A stretch of DNA of 31,539 nucleotides from a virus: positions 1 through 31,539 of the IMG/VR virus record IMGVR_UViG_3300047546_000774; one strand, written 5' to 3'. The notes beneath the pieces were generated by a model. It was given only the letters and a program-made list of their open reading frames with translations, was not told the origin of the DNA and did not search any database. A program made the translations under genes and the position numbers. Positions 19,765 to 28,499 of this stretch are shown piece by piece (position 1 is the stretch's first letter; each line of letters opens with the position of its first letter).

Positions 19765-19794
19765 AGGGTACTAAACTGGGGTTTAGATTGTCAA
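19765..19794 (-). promoter_or_regulatory. Operator-promoter of the recombination-packaging operon
   Basis: A consensus -35 TTGACA (19794-19789), an 18-nt spacer largely filled by the perfect palindrome CTAAAC-TGGG-GTTTAG (19771-19786), and a -10 TACCCT (19770-19765), then GAGAGGAG and the ATG at 19741. The palindrome fills the spacer, as an operator for a repressor would. Best -35 of the family; it probably drives genes down to the terminase. Confidence 0.8.
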
Positions 19795-19797
19795 GCC

Positions 19798-20079
19798 CTA
19801 CAACCCAATGATTTGTCCAACATACATCGAGGCACCGACAACTGACATAATGAAAAGTCCTCCGACTGTTCGAATGACCCACTCGGAGCGACTTTCCATC
19901 TTTTGAAGTCTATCTGTTATGTGTTCCATGGCTTGAGAGATTCGTTCCGTATCTGAGTCATAGACATCTTTTCGGAGATAGGTTTGACTTACATTGAGAT
20001 TCATCTGCTTGACTTCCATTGTCAGGTCATCAAGCCGACGCATCACTTCTCCTAAAGTTGGTTGAATCTCTTCTGCCAT
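19798..20079 (-). CDS. Coiled-coil membrane protein, lysis accessory-like
   Basis: A 93-residue protein with a long N-terminal coiled-coil region (residues ~8-65, LGEVMRRLDDLTMEVKQMNL and on) and one C-terminal membrane helix (~70-90, TVGGLFIMSVVGASMYVGQI). This resembles XhlA-type or actinophage lysis accessory proteins, placed after endolysin and holin genes. It is the last gene before the recombination operon's promoter. The role at the membrane during lysis is inferred from position. Confidence 0.7.
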   Translation of the reverse strand: MAEEIQPTLGEVMRRLDDLTMEVKQMNLNVSQTYLRKDVYDSDTERISQAMEHITDRLQKMESRSEWVIRTVGGLFIMSVVGASMYVGQIIGL

Positions 20080-20081
20080 GA

Positions 20082-20561
20082 TTATTCCTTGTATGCGGGA
20101 CGAGCAACGCCCATAATGAGTTTGTAGGCTCTCTTCTTGAGGAAAGCACCATCGCCGTTGGACTGACTGCCCTTGGTATCACCGCTGGTATTCCCTTCGT
20201 AAACCCAAAGAGTTCCTTTGCCATCATTTTTCAAAACAATTCCAACATGGTCAGCCTGAGCATCATCGTCGAACTGGAAGAAGGCAATATCGCCAGCCTT
20301 CGCCTGACCGACTGGAACTATCTGACCTTTCTTAGCGAACCATTTCAAACCAACATCGCAAGAAGCAAAACCCTTTTTGGACTGAGCCGCGATTAGGTCA
20401 GAGAGTCCTGCCTCTTTGAAACACCATGAAACATACATAGCGCACCAAGGCTGATTGTTGAGTCCGAACCATTTTCCGAACTTAGTATCGTTGTTGGCAC
20501 CTTCGCGGTATCCAGCATCAACTTCGGCTTTAGCCGCATCAAGAACTTTTTGTAATGACAT
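20082..20561 (-). CDS. CHAP-type endolysin
   Basis: A 159-residue peptidoglycan hydrolase with a CHAP/NlpC-type cysteine peptidase fold: Cys40 in QPWCAMYVSWCF, His105 in DHVGIVL and a third polar residue at about Glu122/Asn124 (VYEGNTSGD). It probably cleaves peptide cross-links of the host wall. The only domain is catalytic, with no separate binding domain and no signal peptide, so it needs the holin to reach the wall. Holin upstream, coiled-coil membrane protein downstream: a compact lysis cassette. Confidence 0.88.
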   Translation of the reverse strand: MSLQKVLDAAKAEVDAGYREGANNDTKFGKWFGLNNQPWCAMYVSWCFKEAGLSDLIAAQSKKGFASCDVGLKWFAKKGQIVPVGQAKAGDIAFFQFDDDAQADHVGIVLKNDGKGTLWVYEGNTSGDTKGSQSNGDGAFLKKRAYKLIMGVARPAYKE

Positions 20562-20842
20562 TATGCCTTCTTTTTGGCTGAAGCCTTCTTAGTTGGCGCA
20601 GTAATTTTCTTAGTTACTGATGCGGTAATCGCATCTGCTACTTTGCCAAAAGCGGGGTCGTTTGGATTTGCCGCTCTGAGTGCGACTGGAAGAACGGCTG
20701 AGACACCAGCCGCCAAAATTGCCTTGAGTGAATCTCCATCGAGAGCGAAGATGTCTCCGCCTGTAATCATAAATGCCGTAGTGACCGCCGCTAGAAAAGA
20801 CCGTCCATAAGAGGCGAGCATTGCTTTAGTTTTCTTATCCAT
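20561..20842 (-). CDS. Holin
   Basis: A 93-residue protein with two hydrophobic helices, residues ~10-28 (SYGRSFLAAVTTAFMITGG) and ~38-55 (SLKAILAAGVSAVLPVALRA), then NPNDPAFG and a Lys-rich tail. The LASYGRSFLAAxxA...VLPVALRAxNPNDPAFG pattern is the common actinophage holin form. It would form pores that release the endolysin encoded next (the genes share one base). The 48 nt upstream hold a palindrome CAACCTAGGTTG at 20887-20898, partly inside the previous gene's end. Confidence 0.85.
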   Translation of the reverse strand: MDKKTKAMLASYGRSFLAAVTTAFMITGGDIFALDGDSLKAILAAGVSAVLPVALRAANPNDPAFGKVADAITASVTKKITAPTKKASAKKKA

Positions 20843-20890
20843 TATTTCTCCTAAGAGTAGTAGGTAAATTCTAACCTATGGTTTCTCAAC

Positions 20891-21130
20891 CTAGGTTGCT
20901 TGATTTCCAATACACAGTAAATCAGCCCCGCTAGATAAAAGCCAAACCGTGTCTCCCGTTTGAGGCGAGTAACTGTGAAGATACTTGACTGATGGAAGGG
21001 TATTTGTATCTCCAGCGATTTGAATGTCAATCGTCTTTGCTGAACTGTTGTAATTGACCACATAGCCTTGACGAAGCCTGAGTCCCTGTGGACTAGCCTT
21101 GATTTGATTTACGAGATAACTCAAGTCCAT
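20891..21130 (-). CDS. Small tail-associated protein, OB-like
   Basis: A 79-residue protein rich in beta-strands (GYVVNYNSSAKTIDIQIAGD, TVWLLSSGADLLCIGNQA). It has the appearance of the small OB-fold or spike-hub subunits found at the end of siphovirus tail operons. It shares one base with the tail hub gene upstream. The role is inferred from position and strand pattern. Confidence 0.7.
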   Translation of the reverse strand: MDLSYLVNQIKASPQGLRLRQGYVVNYNSSAKTIDIQIAGDTNTLPSVKYLHSYSPQTGDTVWLLSSGADLLCIGNQAT

Positions 21131-22248
21131 TAGAACCTCCGAGTTCTGCCGACGGCGTTCATGGTTCCATTCGCCGCAAGCGGGATGGAAATAGCGTCAA
21201 GCATCAGAACCTTATCAATACCAACTGGCGAGCGCGTGACCTTTACCAAGTCATAAACATCGTGGGCAGGATTCACAATTTGGTCCCATGTGATTTTTTC
21301 TGATGCGCCAATAACTTTACGGAGTTCGGCTCTCGCCGCTTCCTCTGCTTCGGCAACTGTAAGAACGGTTGGCGAACTCATGAACTTGGGAACTTCGCCA
21401 TAGGTTCGACGATATGTTGGCGATGACGGATTATCGTCCCAAGCCTCGCCTAGAACTCCAATACTTAGATTTGTACCCTCACCAGTAAAGATAACTCCGT
21501 TGTAAGTCTCGTCGGTTGAAAGAGAGCGAGCAAGTTGAATCAAAACTGAATCACTACCATCGGTATAAGTTTCAACTGGAGTTCCCGAATCAGGGTCAGG
21601 GATTGGTCTCATTCGAGCAATCCCATTCTCATCAAAATATAAATCCATTGAAGCAGACTCAGCAATTTTCAACGCTTCACGCCAAGGGTCACTTGACTGG
21701 TCAAGGGTCGGATAGAGAAGGGTTGTTGTTTGATTAGTAGCAGGAAAGATTGTTTGAACTTTTGGATAACGATATTTCAAAATTTGTTCAATGGCTGTTT
21801 CTTTGGCAGTTCCATCCTCAATATAAAACTCATGATTAGTAAACTTGGCTCTAGCCAAAAGTAGGCTTCTATCTGAACCCTTGATAGCAACTTTGATTCC
21901 TTGAGCGCTTTCGGTTATATCAACGCTGGTAATAACAAAGACACCAAGGGGAACAAGTTCCTCAGTACCATCTTGAAAAACGATACCGCGATAGATTTTC
22001 ACTTCTCGGTTATATGGCAACAAGACTGAAGAGATATTATTTGTAGGAACTAAAGTCCCGTCTTTATCGACAAACTCAAGTGAACACTCTCGGCGAATTG
22101 AACGACGATTATCAATGGTAACTTCACCTGAGATTGGTTGCGCCGTACTGAGAATGGTTCCGTTTGCCATATCGTAAATCTCAATTTTGATTGTGCTTAC
22201 ATGAGATTTCCGAACGGCTGTTTTGAATTCCGTGGAAACTGGATACAT
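21130..22248 (-). CDS. Tail hub/minor tail protein, DUF5047-like
   Basis: A 372-residue protein. The opening MYPVSTEFKTAVRKSHVSTI fits DUF5047-type phage tail proteins (family from memory). The body shows alternating beta-strands and an ELRKVIGASEKITWDQIVNP segment seen in gp27-like hub proteins, and the C-terminal half has the LMLDAISIPLAANGTM stretch common to them. It likely forms part of the tail tip hub that meets the tape measure end. Adjacent tail genes overlap it at both ends. Confidence 0.8.
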   Translation of the reverse strand: MYPVSTEFKTAVRKSHVSTIKIEIYDMANGTILSTAQPISGEVTIDNRRSIRRECSLEFVDKDGTLVPTNNISSVLLPYNREVKIYRGIVFQDGTEELVPLGVFVITSVDITESAQGIKVAIKGSDRSLLLARAKFTNHEFYIEDGTAKETAIEQILKYRYPKVQTIFPATNQTTTLLYPTLDQSSDPWREALKIAESASMDLYFDENGIARMRPIPDPDSGTPVETYTDGSDSVLIQLARSLSTDETYNGVIFTGEGTNLSIGVLGEAWDDNPSSPTYRRTYGEVPKFMSSPTVLTVAEAEEAARAELRKVIGASEKITWDQIVNPAHDVYDLVKVTRSPVGIDKVLMLDAISIPLAANGTMNAVGRTRRF

Positions 22249-22673
22249 TACGGAGCCTCAACCTCGTAATAAGTAACCTTGACTTTGCGTACTAACGAAC
22301 CTATTTTTCCTGATTCAGTCCAGTTACGCTCAACAAAGCGAACATACTTTTGACGACCTAGTGGGTCGTGAACATGAAGAGTTCCTTGATAAGTGAGAAC
22401 TGGATATAACTCATCCCATTCTGTTTCACCTGTTGTGACAAACTCATAAGTTCCATCCACACCATAAAGTGACTGAGATACAACAACAGTCTTTGAAGCC
22501 CCAAGTGGTTTGAACACACCATAAGATTCAACTATCGTTGAGTTCAAAGGCTGAAGTACATCAATCCCAGTAATGCGGATAGTTGGATTTTCAGGGGCAG
22601 TAAAAGACCATTGAGCAGGGTTTGTAATTTGAATAGGTACAGTTGTTGTGTATGCCGATGAAATAGTTGCCAT
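22248..22673 (-). CDS. Minor tail protein, 141 residues
   Basis: A 141-residue beta-rich protein (TVPIQITNPAQWSFTAPENP, TYEFVTTGETEWDELYPVLT, LVRKVKVTYYEVEAP). No motif to name it. Its place between the DUF5047-like hub and a fibre-like protein in the tail operon suggests a tail-tip structural role. It shares one base with each neighbour. Confidence 0.72.
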   Translation of the reverse strand: MATISSAYTTTVPIQITNPAQWSFTAPENPTIRITGIDVLQPLNSTIVESYGVFKPLGASKTVVVSQSLYGVDGTYEFVTTGETEWDELYPVLTYQGTLHVHDPLGRQKYVRFVERNWTESGKIGSLVRKVKVTYYEVEAP

Positions 22674-24244
22674 TAGATGTCAGCCCTCGCTTTTGCTCTA
22701 TAAGTAACTGTTGTATCCAAAGGAACTTCATAATCATTCAAAGATGCTATCTGCGAACTATCTGCTGTGACTGGTGAATTACGAATTGCGCTGTAAGTCG
22801 TACCATCATCATCTGAACGCTCAACATCAAAAACAAAGTTGCTAAATCCTCCGCGTGTGAATACGGCTTCATCTCCAGCATGAAAAGCGATTTTGTCTAC
22901 ATAGTGAACTTCACCCGAACCAGCACTAGATACTTTCACAAATACTTGAGCATGGGTAGCGGTAGGTGGAGCAAGAACTGTTGCTGTTGGTGATACCCAA
23001 CCTGAACTGGTATCGGATACTCCAGTTCCATAGGTTGTCGAGATTGTGCCTCCCGTTGAGTTGAGATAGCGAATACCAACTTGAGTGGTACGAGATGTTG
23101 TACCAGCGCGGAAGTCTGCGATAGCCGAGAATTCTTGGTTTGCGGTAACTGTGAACTTTGTTGCTGTTGTAGTTGAAGCAACCATATCCCCGCTGGCGCT
23201 CGCTGTTAGTTGAAGAGATGCGCTTCCTGATGAGGCTTGTGCGGTGGAACGAGCAATCGCGCAGTTAGTTACCGCCGCCCATCCAGTTGTATTAGTTTCA
23301 AGGGAGGCTTGATTCGGACTCAAGATATTTGTTCTTCCAAAAACGGTTAGAGTCACAGCACCTTCATTTGAATCAAAGAACGCGGTAATCAATGGAGTTG
23401 CTGGAGCATCAACATCAATAGTGAATTGACTATAAGCCCAATCGCTAAAGTAATTAGAACCATTTACTAACTGAGCAACTCTGACATAGGCGCGATAAGT
23501 TGTTCCATCTGCTAAGTCAGCCTCAAGAGTTTGACCATCGTTTGTGGAAGCAACGATTCCTGTCTCGACTGTTGGAGTTGAAGTATCTGCGCTAAAACTT
23601 CCACCTCCATAAGTAGTTGAGTCAAAGACTTTTATTTCATACGCGCTCTGTGGGTCACCATCAGTATCGGCATAAGTCCATGTGACGGATGGAAAAGTTG
23701 TATCGCTAATTGTTCCTGATGGAGCAGTCACGGTAACCGTAGGTTGTGCGGTAGTAATAATATCCAAGTAGAGTTCATAAAGGTTTGCTCTATCACCACT
23801 AGCCGTAGCGTTATCAGTAAACTTTACAACCAAGTTATCTATTGCTGTTTGACTCCATGCTTCACCAGTTGGAGAGGCTGTAAGTTTGAAAGCGGTATCA
23901 ACTGTTCCAAGCGCAAAAGTGTTTTGTTTTGTGTAAGGGACTGAATAACTAACTGTTCGACCATTTCGGTCAGATATAACACCAAGACTAAGTTGGGCAT
24001 TACCTGAAGTTCCTACGCTCATGCGAGCGCGAAGATTGACATAAACAATTTTTTCTGTTGCCGCTAGAGTTGTTGTGCCAAACTCTGCTTCATAGGAAGC
24101 GGGGACTGTTGAACTGGTACGGGTTATGTAGGTCGTGTCGCTATTATCTGAAAGCGCCGCATGAACTGAACCCGAACCACCTGAGATTGTAAACGCCGTT
24201 GCGTTATTCCAGTTAGCATTAGGGCGAAGTGTGTAGGTAGCCAT
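22673..24244 (-). CDS. Minor tail/adhesion protein with Fn3- and CBM-like domains
   Basis: A 523-residue protein, Thr/Ser/Asp-rich, of beta-domains. Residues ~165-275 look like a fibronectin type III domain (PTVTVTAPSGTISDTTFPSV, then YEIKVFDSTTY and TYRAYVRVAQL). Residues ~305-460 resemble a CBM4/9-type carbohydrate-binding jelly roll (ASLETNTTGWA, GSASLQLTASASGD, HAQVFVKVSSAGSGEVHYVD). The ends carry smaller strands. Such proteins at the tail tip bind the host surface. The substrate is unknown; carbohydrate binding is inferred. Confidence 0.72.
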   Translation of the reverse strand: MATYTLRPNANWNNATAFTISGGSGSVHAALSDNSDTTYITRTSSTVPASYEAEFGTTTLAATEKIVYVNLRARMSVGTSGNAQLSLGVISDRNGRTVSYSVPYTKQNTFALGTVDTAFKLTASPTGEAWSQTAIDNLVVKFTDNATASGDRANLYELYLDIITTAQPTVTVTAPSGTISDTTFPSVTWTYADTDGDPQSAYEIKVFDSTTYGGGSFSADTSTPTVETGIVASTNDGQTLEADLADGTTYRAYVRVAQLVNGSNYFSDWAYSQFTIDVDAPATPLITAFFDSNEGAVTLTVFGRTNILSPNQASLETNTTGWAAVTNCAIARSTAQASSGSASLQLTASASGDMVASTTTATKFTVTANQEFSAIADFRAGTTSRTTQVGIRYLNSTGGTISTTYGTGVSDTSSGWVSPTATVLAPPTATHAQVFVKVSSAGSGEVHYVDKIAFHAGDEAVFTRGGFSNFVFDVERSDDDGTTYSAIRNSPVTADSSQIASLNDYEVPLDTTVTYRAKARADI

Positions 24245-27200
24245 TATCTGTTAGCCAACTCCTTTGCCAAAACTGCGAATGTTTCTTGAATACGCTGAGT
24301 AATTATGTCAGCCTTCTCATCAACATTTTGAGCCGCACTTGTATCAACATTGACTACGAAAGCACCCTGTTCAATCGTGATGTTATTTCCTGAGATTCCG
24401 CGAGTCATCAAGTCCGCATTTGTGACCGCCGCTAGATTCATTTGAGCGTTAGCAATCTTGGCACCGAACGCCGCTTCAGAACCGTACATACCAATCGCCG
24501 CACCTGTGAAACTAATCTGCTTTTGAAGTTCATTGATTTGAGCGATTGCCTCGGCGCCTCCGCCAAGGATTGACGCCGCAAGTTGAGCGCCCTTGATTGG
24601 TCCCTGTTCAACTAAATCTTGAATTGCTTTGGCATCAAGTCCTAGTCCTTGAAGGGTGAGAATCTGATTAGCAAACTGTTGGCTCTTGTCCAAACGCATC
24701 CGCATATTCTCGATAAGAGATTTAGCCTTTGGAATGAATCCGTCAGGTAACTCAACACCTTTGAGACCAGCAAAACTTAGGATTGTATCTTTGAGTGAGT
24801 CAGCAAACTGTTTAGCCGCATCTTGTAAATCTGTTAGAACATCGCGCATTGACTCAATACCCGCGGTCATTGCTTCACGAATCTTCTTCATCAAGTCAGC
24901 CTGAGCCTGAACTTGGTCTGCGGAATCTTCAGTAGCGCCATTGGTCTTGGCTAACTCTTCTGCTTTCTTTCTTTCTTCGGCAAGAATATCTCCAAAGCCA
25001 AGTCCCTGTTTCAGACTGTCCGCTAAGTTGCCAAAAGCATCAGTCATCTTTCCAAGGACATTTCCCGTTGTAAATGATTTGACCGCTGAAGCAAAAGCAA
25101 GAACCTTTTCTCCAGCCGCAATACTCAGGGCGCTTAGGTTTTCAACAAGGAATTTTCCAACTGGTAAGTCTTTTAGACCCTCAATAACATTGACAAGAGC
25201 CTCTAATTTAGGAATTGCGAAATCAACTACATTTTCTACAAGGTCACCAAGAATATCACCAACTTCAAATTGTTTGAGTTCAGTTACAAAAGAACCAACT
25301 TTGCTTACTGCTCCACCTATAATCTTTGAAGCATCGGATAGTAACTGAACTAATTCAGTACCCATCTTGATGTCGCCAGCCTCTAAAACCGTTTCTCCAG
25401 CCTTTTTCGCAAAACCACCAACTGAAGTAAGGGCATCAGAAATAGCCTGAACTAAACCTTCGGCAATAGGAACTTTAGTTACTTCAAGGATTGTGTCACC
25501 AATCTTCTTTGAGGTATCGCCAATCTTCTTTAGACCACCTGAAATGAAATTGACTAAATCTGTTCCAAATTCTTTTTCTTTCAATCCGCTTGCTGTCTTA
25601 CTCACATTCACCAAGGTTGTCTGTACTGTTTCTAATTTTTTGATAATTCCGCCTAAAGCACCATCTGAGATAACTTGCTTTGTTGCGTTCGTAATCGATG
25701 TAGCAAAAGAGCGTAACGGTTTTGCCGCAGAATCAAAAGCAGTTTCTATCTTAGTTCCTAGACCAAGGACTTTAGAAGCGGCCGCATCAAGTGGCGCCGC
25801 TAACGCCGCCTCGATTTTAGGAATCAAACGCAAACCGTTGGCTATTTCGGTTATGAAATCTGCTACACCTTTAGCCGCGGTTTTGAAAAAATCTCCAAAT
25901 TTTTCAAGAAGCATTGCGAGGAAATTAGGAACAGAGGCGAGCGCTTTACCAACTCCCTCAGCAAAACCATTGAATAAATCTAAGGCTCCTTCTAATGTTT
26001 CACGGTTTCCTTTGAGCCATGAAACTAAAGCACCAATACCTTTTGCTAAGAATCCACTTATCTTTTCAACAAGAGTAAAATAAACTTCAGCAATAAAGTT
26101 GATAATTTTTGCGATGCCTTTGCCAACAAATGAGTTAGCATCTAATAAGTCACCTAAGAATCCAATAAATGTTCCAATGAACTTGAAGATGCCACCAAAG
26201 ACGGTAGCAAAAGCATCAATCAAAAAGTCAAGGATTTTAGCAATTACCATTCCGACAATGTTGTGGGTATCAAGTAAATTGCCAAGGAACTCAATAAACA
26301 TACCAATAAATTTGATAATGCCCCCAATTACTGTGGCAAAAGTTTTCCATAAAAAATCAAGAATCATTCCAATTACTTTGCCCACTAAACCATGGGTATC
26401 AAGCAACATACCTAGACCCTCAAGGAAGAATCCAATAAACTTGAGAATTCCACCAATAACAGTTGCGAAGGCTTTGAATACAAAGTTGAGGACTGCTCTA
26501 ACTACCTTACCAAAGGCGGTTTGTCCACTTGTTACATATCGAAGAGCGCTCAACAACATAATCAAAGTTTTGATTACGCCTTGAACTGCGGTAAGAGTTG
26601 CCGTATAAATAAATTGGAAAACGCTAATCATGGTTTGTCCGAATGAAGTAGCAGGACTGATTGTTTGCCCAAAAGCGATGAGTAGATTTCCAAGTCCAGT
26701 TAGAATCCATGAAAGCGCGGTTCCAACTGCTTGAGCAACGGTATTGAATACTTCAGTTACAGTATTTCTGAATGTTTCGCTGTTCTTCCACGCATATACA
26801 AACGCCGCTACTAACGCCGCGATAGCGACAACAATCAAAAAGATTTCAGCAGTCAAAACCTTTTGTACCGCCGCTAATGCTTTAGTAACATTTGTCCAAA
26901 TTTTTGTAGCATTGACCGCTAGATAAGATTGAATCTTATAGGCGATAACTCCAGCCGTGAGAGCAATTAGCGCCGCCCCTAAAGCATAAGCAACAGTTTT
27001 ATGGTCTCGTAAAAAGCGTGTAGTTTTTTCAACTGCGGCCGCGACTATATTGATTGCTTTAGCAAAAACCATAACTGCCACAGAGAGAACCGTGCTAAAT
27101 GTTTCTCCAACTTTGCGAGCCACATCAAGCAAAGGTCTAAGGGCTGTCAGTAGACGACCCATGGCTGATTGAACCTGTGTCGAAGTCATAGCCATAGCGA

Positions 27201-28287
27201 CAAAGCCAGCCGCTATTGGATTGAGCATTTTTAGAAGATTTCCAAAAATAGGGATATTCGCAAAAACTGTTTGTCCTGCCTTAGTCGCAAAAGCCGTTCC
27301 AAAACCAGCAAGGATAGGAAGAATCATTTCAAACTTGCTTGCTAGGTCATTGACTTTGGTACCAGTCAAATCCATCCCGTCAATAAAATCTGTAAATTTA
27401 TCTATCGCATTAGCAATAGGGGTTGTAAGTTTTACAAGAACTTTTGTAATTGCCTCAAGAATTACCTTGAGTTTTCCACCTTCGCTTATTTGATTGATGA
27501 TTGTTTTTTCAAATTTGAAAGCAGACTTGATAATTGGACCAAAGCCTTTGACTACGACTCCGCCCATCGTAACCATGAGGTCATTATGTAAATCACCAAA
27601 GAGAGTAATGAGTTTTGCTGGAGACTCAAGAGCAAGCGCATAAGCACCCGCCGCTTTTGTTCCTTCGCGCATGACAAGATTGACAACAGCCTGTCGGCGC
27701 TCTGCCATTGTGAGTTGAGCCGCTGTTTTGCCGATAGTTCGAGCGTATGCTGAATAAGCATCGGTAGCGCCAGTTGTAATACCAATCTGACGAAGGACTC
27801 GAGTATTACCTGTTGTGACTGCGAAGGTAACTGATTGAAGTGCTTGTTCAGCGCTCACATTGGATGCGACTGATAAATCTTGAGCGGTCTTGGCGAGGTC
27901 AGCCGCTTTACTCAAATCTATATTTGATTGAGCGAATTTGAGTGTTGTCTGTTGAGCGACAGATGCTTGAATACCCAACTGACGCATTGAATCGGATGCC
28001 GTCTTGAGGGCTTGATAACCCTTACCGCTAGAGGCGCCAACTGCTTGAAGTGCTAAATCTAATCTTTCAACTTCAGCCGCCGCACGAAATGATTTCATTC
28101 CAAAAGCGATAAGACCTGCCATCGCCGCGCCCGAAGCAACACCGATGGCAGTTAGAGAACTTTGTAATTTTGAACTTGCTTGTTGAAATTGTTCAGCCGA
28201 CTTTACGGCTTTATCCATCCCCGAAGTGAATTGAGCAGAATCCGCACTAAGCCGAGCGCGGACTTCCATGGTTGGTGATTCAGCCAT
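24244..28287 (-). CDS. Tape measure protein
   Basis: A 1347-residue protein that sets tail length and guides DNA out. The N-terminal ~240 residues have the typical tape measure opening (KAVKSAEQFQQASSKLQSSL, then a helical VASGAAMAGLIAFG and a SDSMRQLGIQASVAQQTTLK region). The middle (~290-730) contains many hydrophobic stretches and a 43-residue repeat; the rest is helical with Lys/Ala-rich segments. Hydrophobic segments may insert into the host membrane at injection. No lytic domain is recognised. At about 1.5 Å per residue a tail of ~200 nm is predicted; the figure is a rule of thumb. It begins in TAATG overlap with the tail chaperone extension. Confidence 0.93.
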   Translation of the reverse strand: MAESPTMEVRARLSADSAQFTSGMDKAVKSAEQFQQASSKLQSSLTAIGVASGAAMAGLIAFGMKSFRAAAEVERLDLALQAVGASSGKGYQALKTASDSMRQLGIQASVAQQTTLKFAQSNIDLSKAADLAKTAQDLSVASNVSAEQALQSVTFAVTTGNTRVLRQIGITTGATDAYSAYARTIGKTAAQLTMAERRQAVVNLVMREGTKAAGAYALALESPAKLITLFGDLHNDLMVTMGGVVVKGFGPIIKSAFKFEKTIINQISEGGKLKVILEAITKVLVKLTTPIANAIDKFTDFIDGMDLTGTKVNDLASKFEMILPILAGFGTAFATKAGQTVFANIPIFGNLLKMLNPIAAGFVAMAMTSTQVQSAMGRLLTALRPLLDVARKVGETFSTVLSVAVMVFAKAINIVAAAVEKTTRFLRDHKTVAYALGAALIALTAGVIAYKIQSYLAVNATKIWTNVTKALAAVQKVLTAEIFLIVVAIAALVAAFVYAWKNSETFRNTVTEVFNTVAQAVGTALSWILTGLGNLLIAFGQTISPATSFGQTMISVFQFIYTATLTAVQGVIKTLIMLLSALRYVTSGQTAFGKVVRAVLNFVFKAFATVIGGILKFIGFFLEGLGMLLDTHGLVGKVIGMILDFLWKTFATVIGGIIKFIGMFIEFLGNLLDTHNIVGMVIAKILDFLIDAFATVFGGIFKFIGTFIGFLGDLLDANSFVGKGIAKIINFIAEVYFTLVEKISGFLAKGIGALVSWLKGNRETLEGALDLFNGFAEGVGKALASVPNFLAMLLEKFGDFFKTAAKGVADFITEIANGLRLIPKIEAALAAPLDAAASKVLGLGTKIETAFDSAAKPLRSFATSITNATKQVISDGALGGIIKKLETVQTTLVNVSKTASGLKEKEFGTDLVNFISGGLKKIGDTSKKIGDTILEVTKVPIAEGLVQAISDALTSVGGFAKKAGETVLEAGDIKMGTELVQLLSDASKIIGGAVSKVGSFVTELKQFEVGDILGDLVENVVDFAIPKLEALVNVIEGLKDLPVGKFLVENLSALSIAAGEKVLAFASAVKSFTTGNVLGKMTDAFGNLADSLKQGLGFGDILAEERKKAEELAKTNGATEDSADQVQAQADLMKKIREAMTAGIESMRDVLTDLQDAAKQFADSLKDTILSFAGLKGVELPDGFIPKAKSLIENMRMRLDKSQQFANQILTLQGLGLDAKAIQDLVEQGPIKGAQLAASILGGGAEAIAQINELQKQISFTGAAIGMYGSEAAFGAKIANAQMNLAAVTNADLMTRGISGNNITIEQGAFVVNVDTSAAQNVDEKADIITQRIQETFAVLAKELANR
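26080..26500 (-). repeat. 43-residue tandem repeat within the tape measure
   Basis: Three consecutive units of 43 residues (129 nt), with a partial fourth, each carrying FATVIGG (or FATVFGG), KFIG, LLDTH and an ILDFL helix. They lie at about residues 595-735. The high but imperfect similarity suggests duplication within the gene followed by drift, and offers a way to change tail length in 129-nt steps. Confidence 0.75.
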
Positions 28288-28499
28288 TATCTCCTCGCTT
28301 TTGCTCTTCTCTCGGCTTTCTCACGCTCTTTTTCTTTGAGGAGATAAAAAGCGTTCCATTCTGTCAATTCCATACTGCTAAGTGGGCGGTGGGCTTCACT
28401 TCCATAAAGAAGTTCACCCACCGTCCGACCTAACTTTTCTGCTAGTTCGAAAAGAAACCTACGCTCAGGATTCTTTAGGAAATCGCGCCTGTGATTCGT
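28287..28499 (-). CDS. Tail assembly chaperone, frameshifted extension (gpT-like)
   Basis: Open frame from 28499 to its stop overlapping the tape measure start (TAATG). It encodes a gpT-like part: FLFELAEKLGRTVGELLYGS, MELTEWNAFYLLKEKERE, ending in a basic tail. No ATG, GTG or TTG precedes the conserved region, so it must be reached by frameshift from the upstream chaperone frame. The shift is +1 (or -2) relative to that frame, and the extension adds about 60 residues. Confidence 0.8.
   Translation of the reverse strand, partial: TNHRRDFLKNPERRFLFELAEKLGRTVGELLYGSEAHRPLSSMELTEWNAFYLLKEKEREKAERRAKARR

Noticed and set aside
20887-20898. CAACCTAGGTTG, a 12-bp perfect palindrome before the holin gene
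   Set aside because: It overlaps the stop of the upstream tail gene, has no promoter elements near it and no loop or T-run for a terminator; may be chance.
24686-27493. Several + strand open frames opposite the tape measure gene
   Set aside because: Shadows of the long - strand frame; low-complexity Ser/Pro/Ala translations, no start signals.
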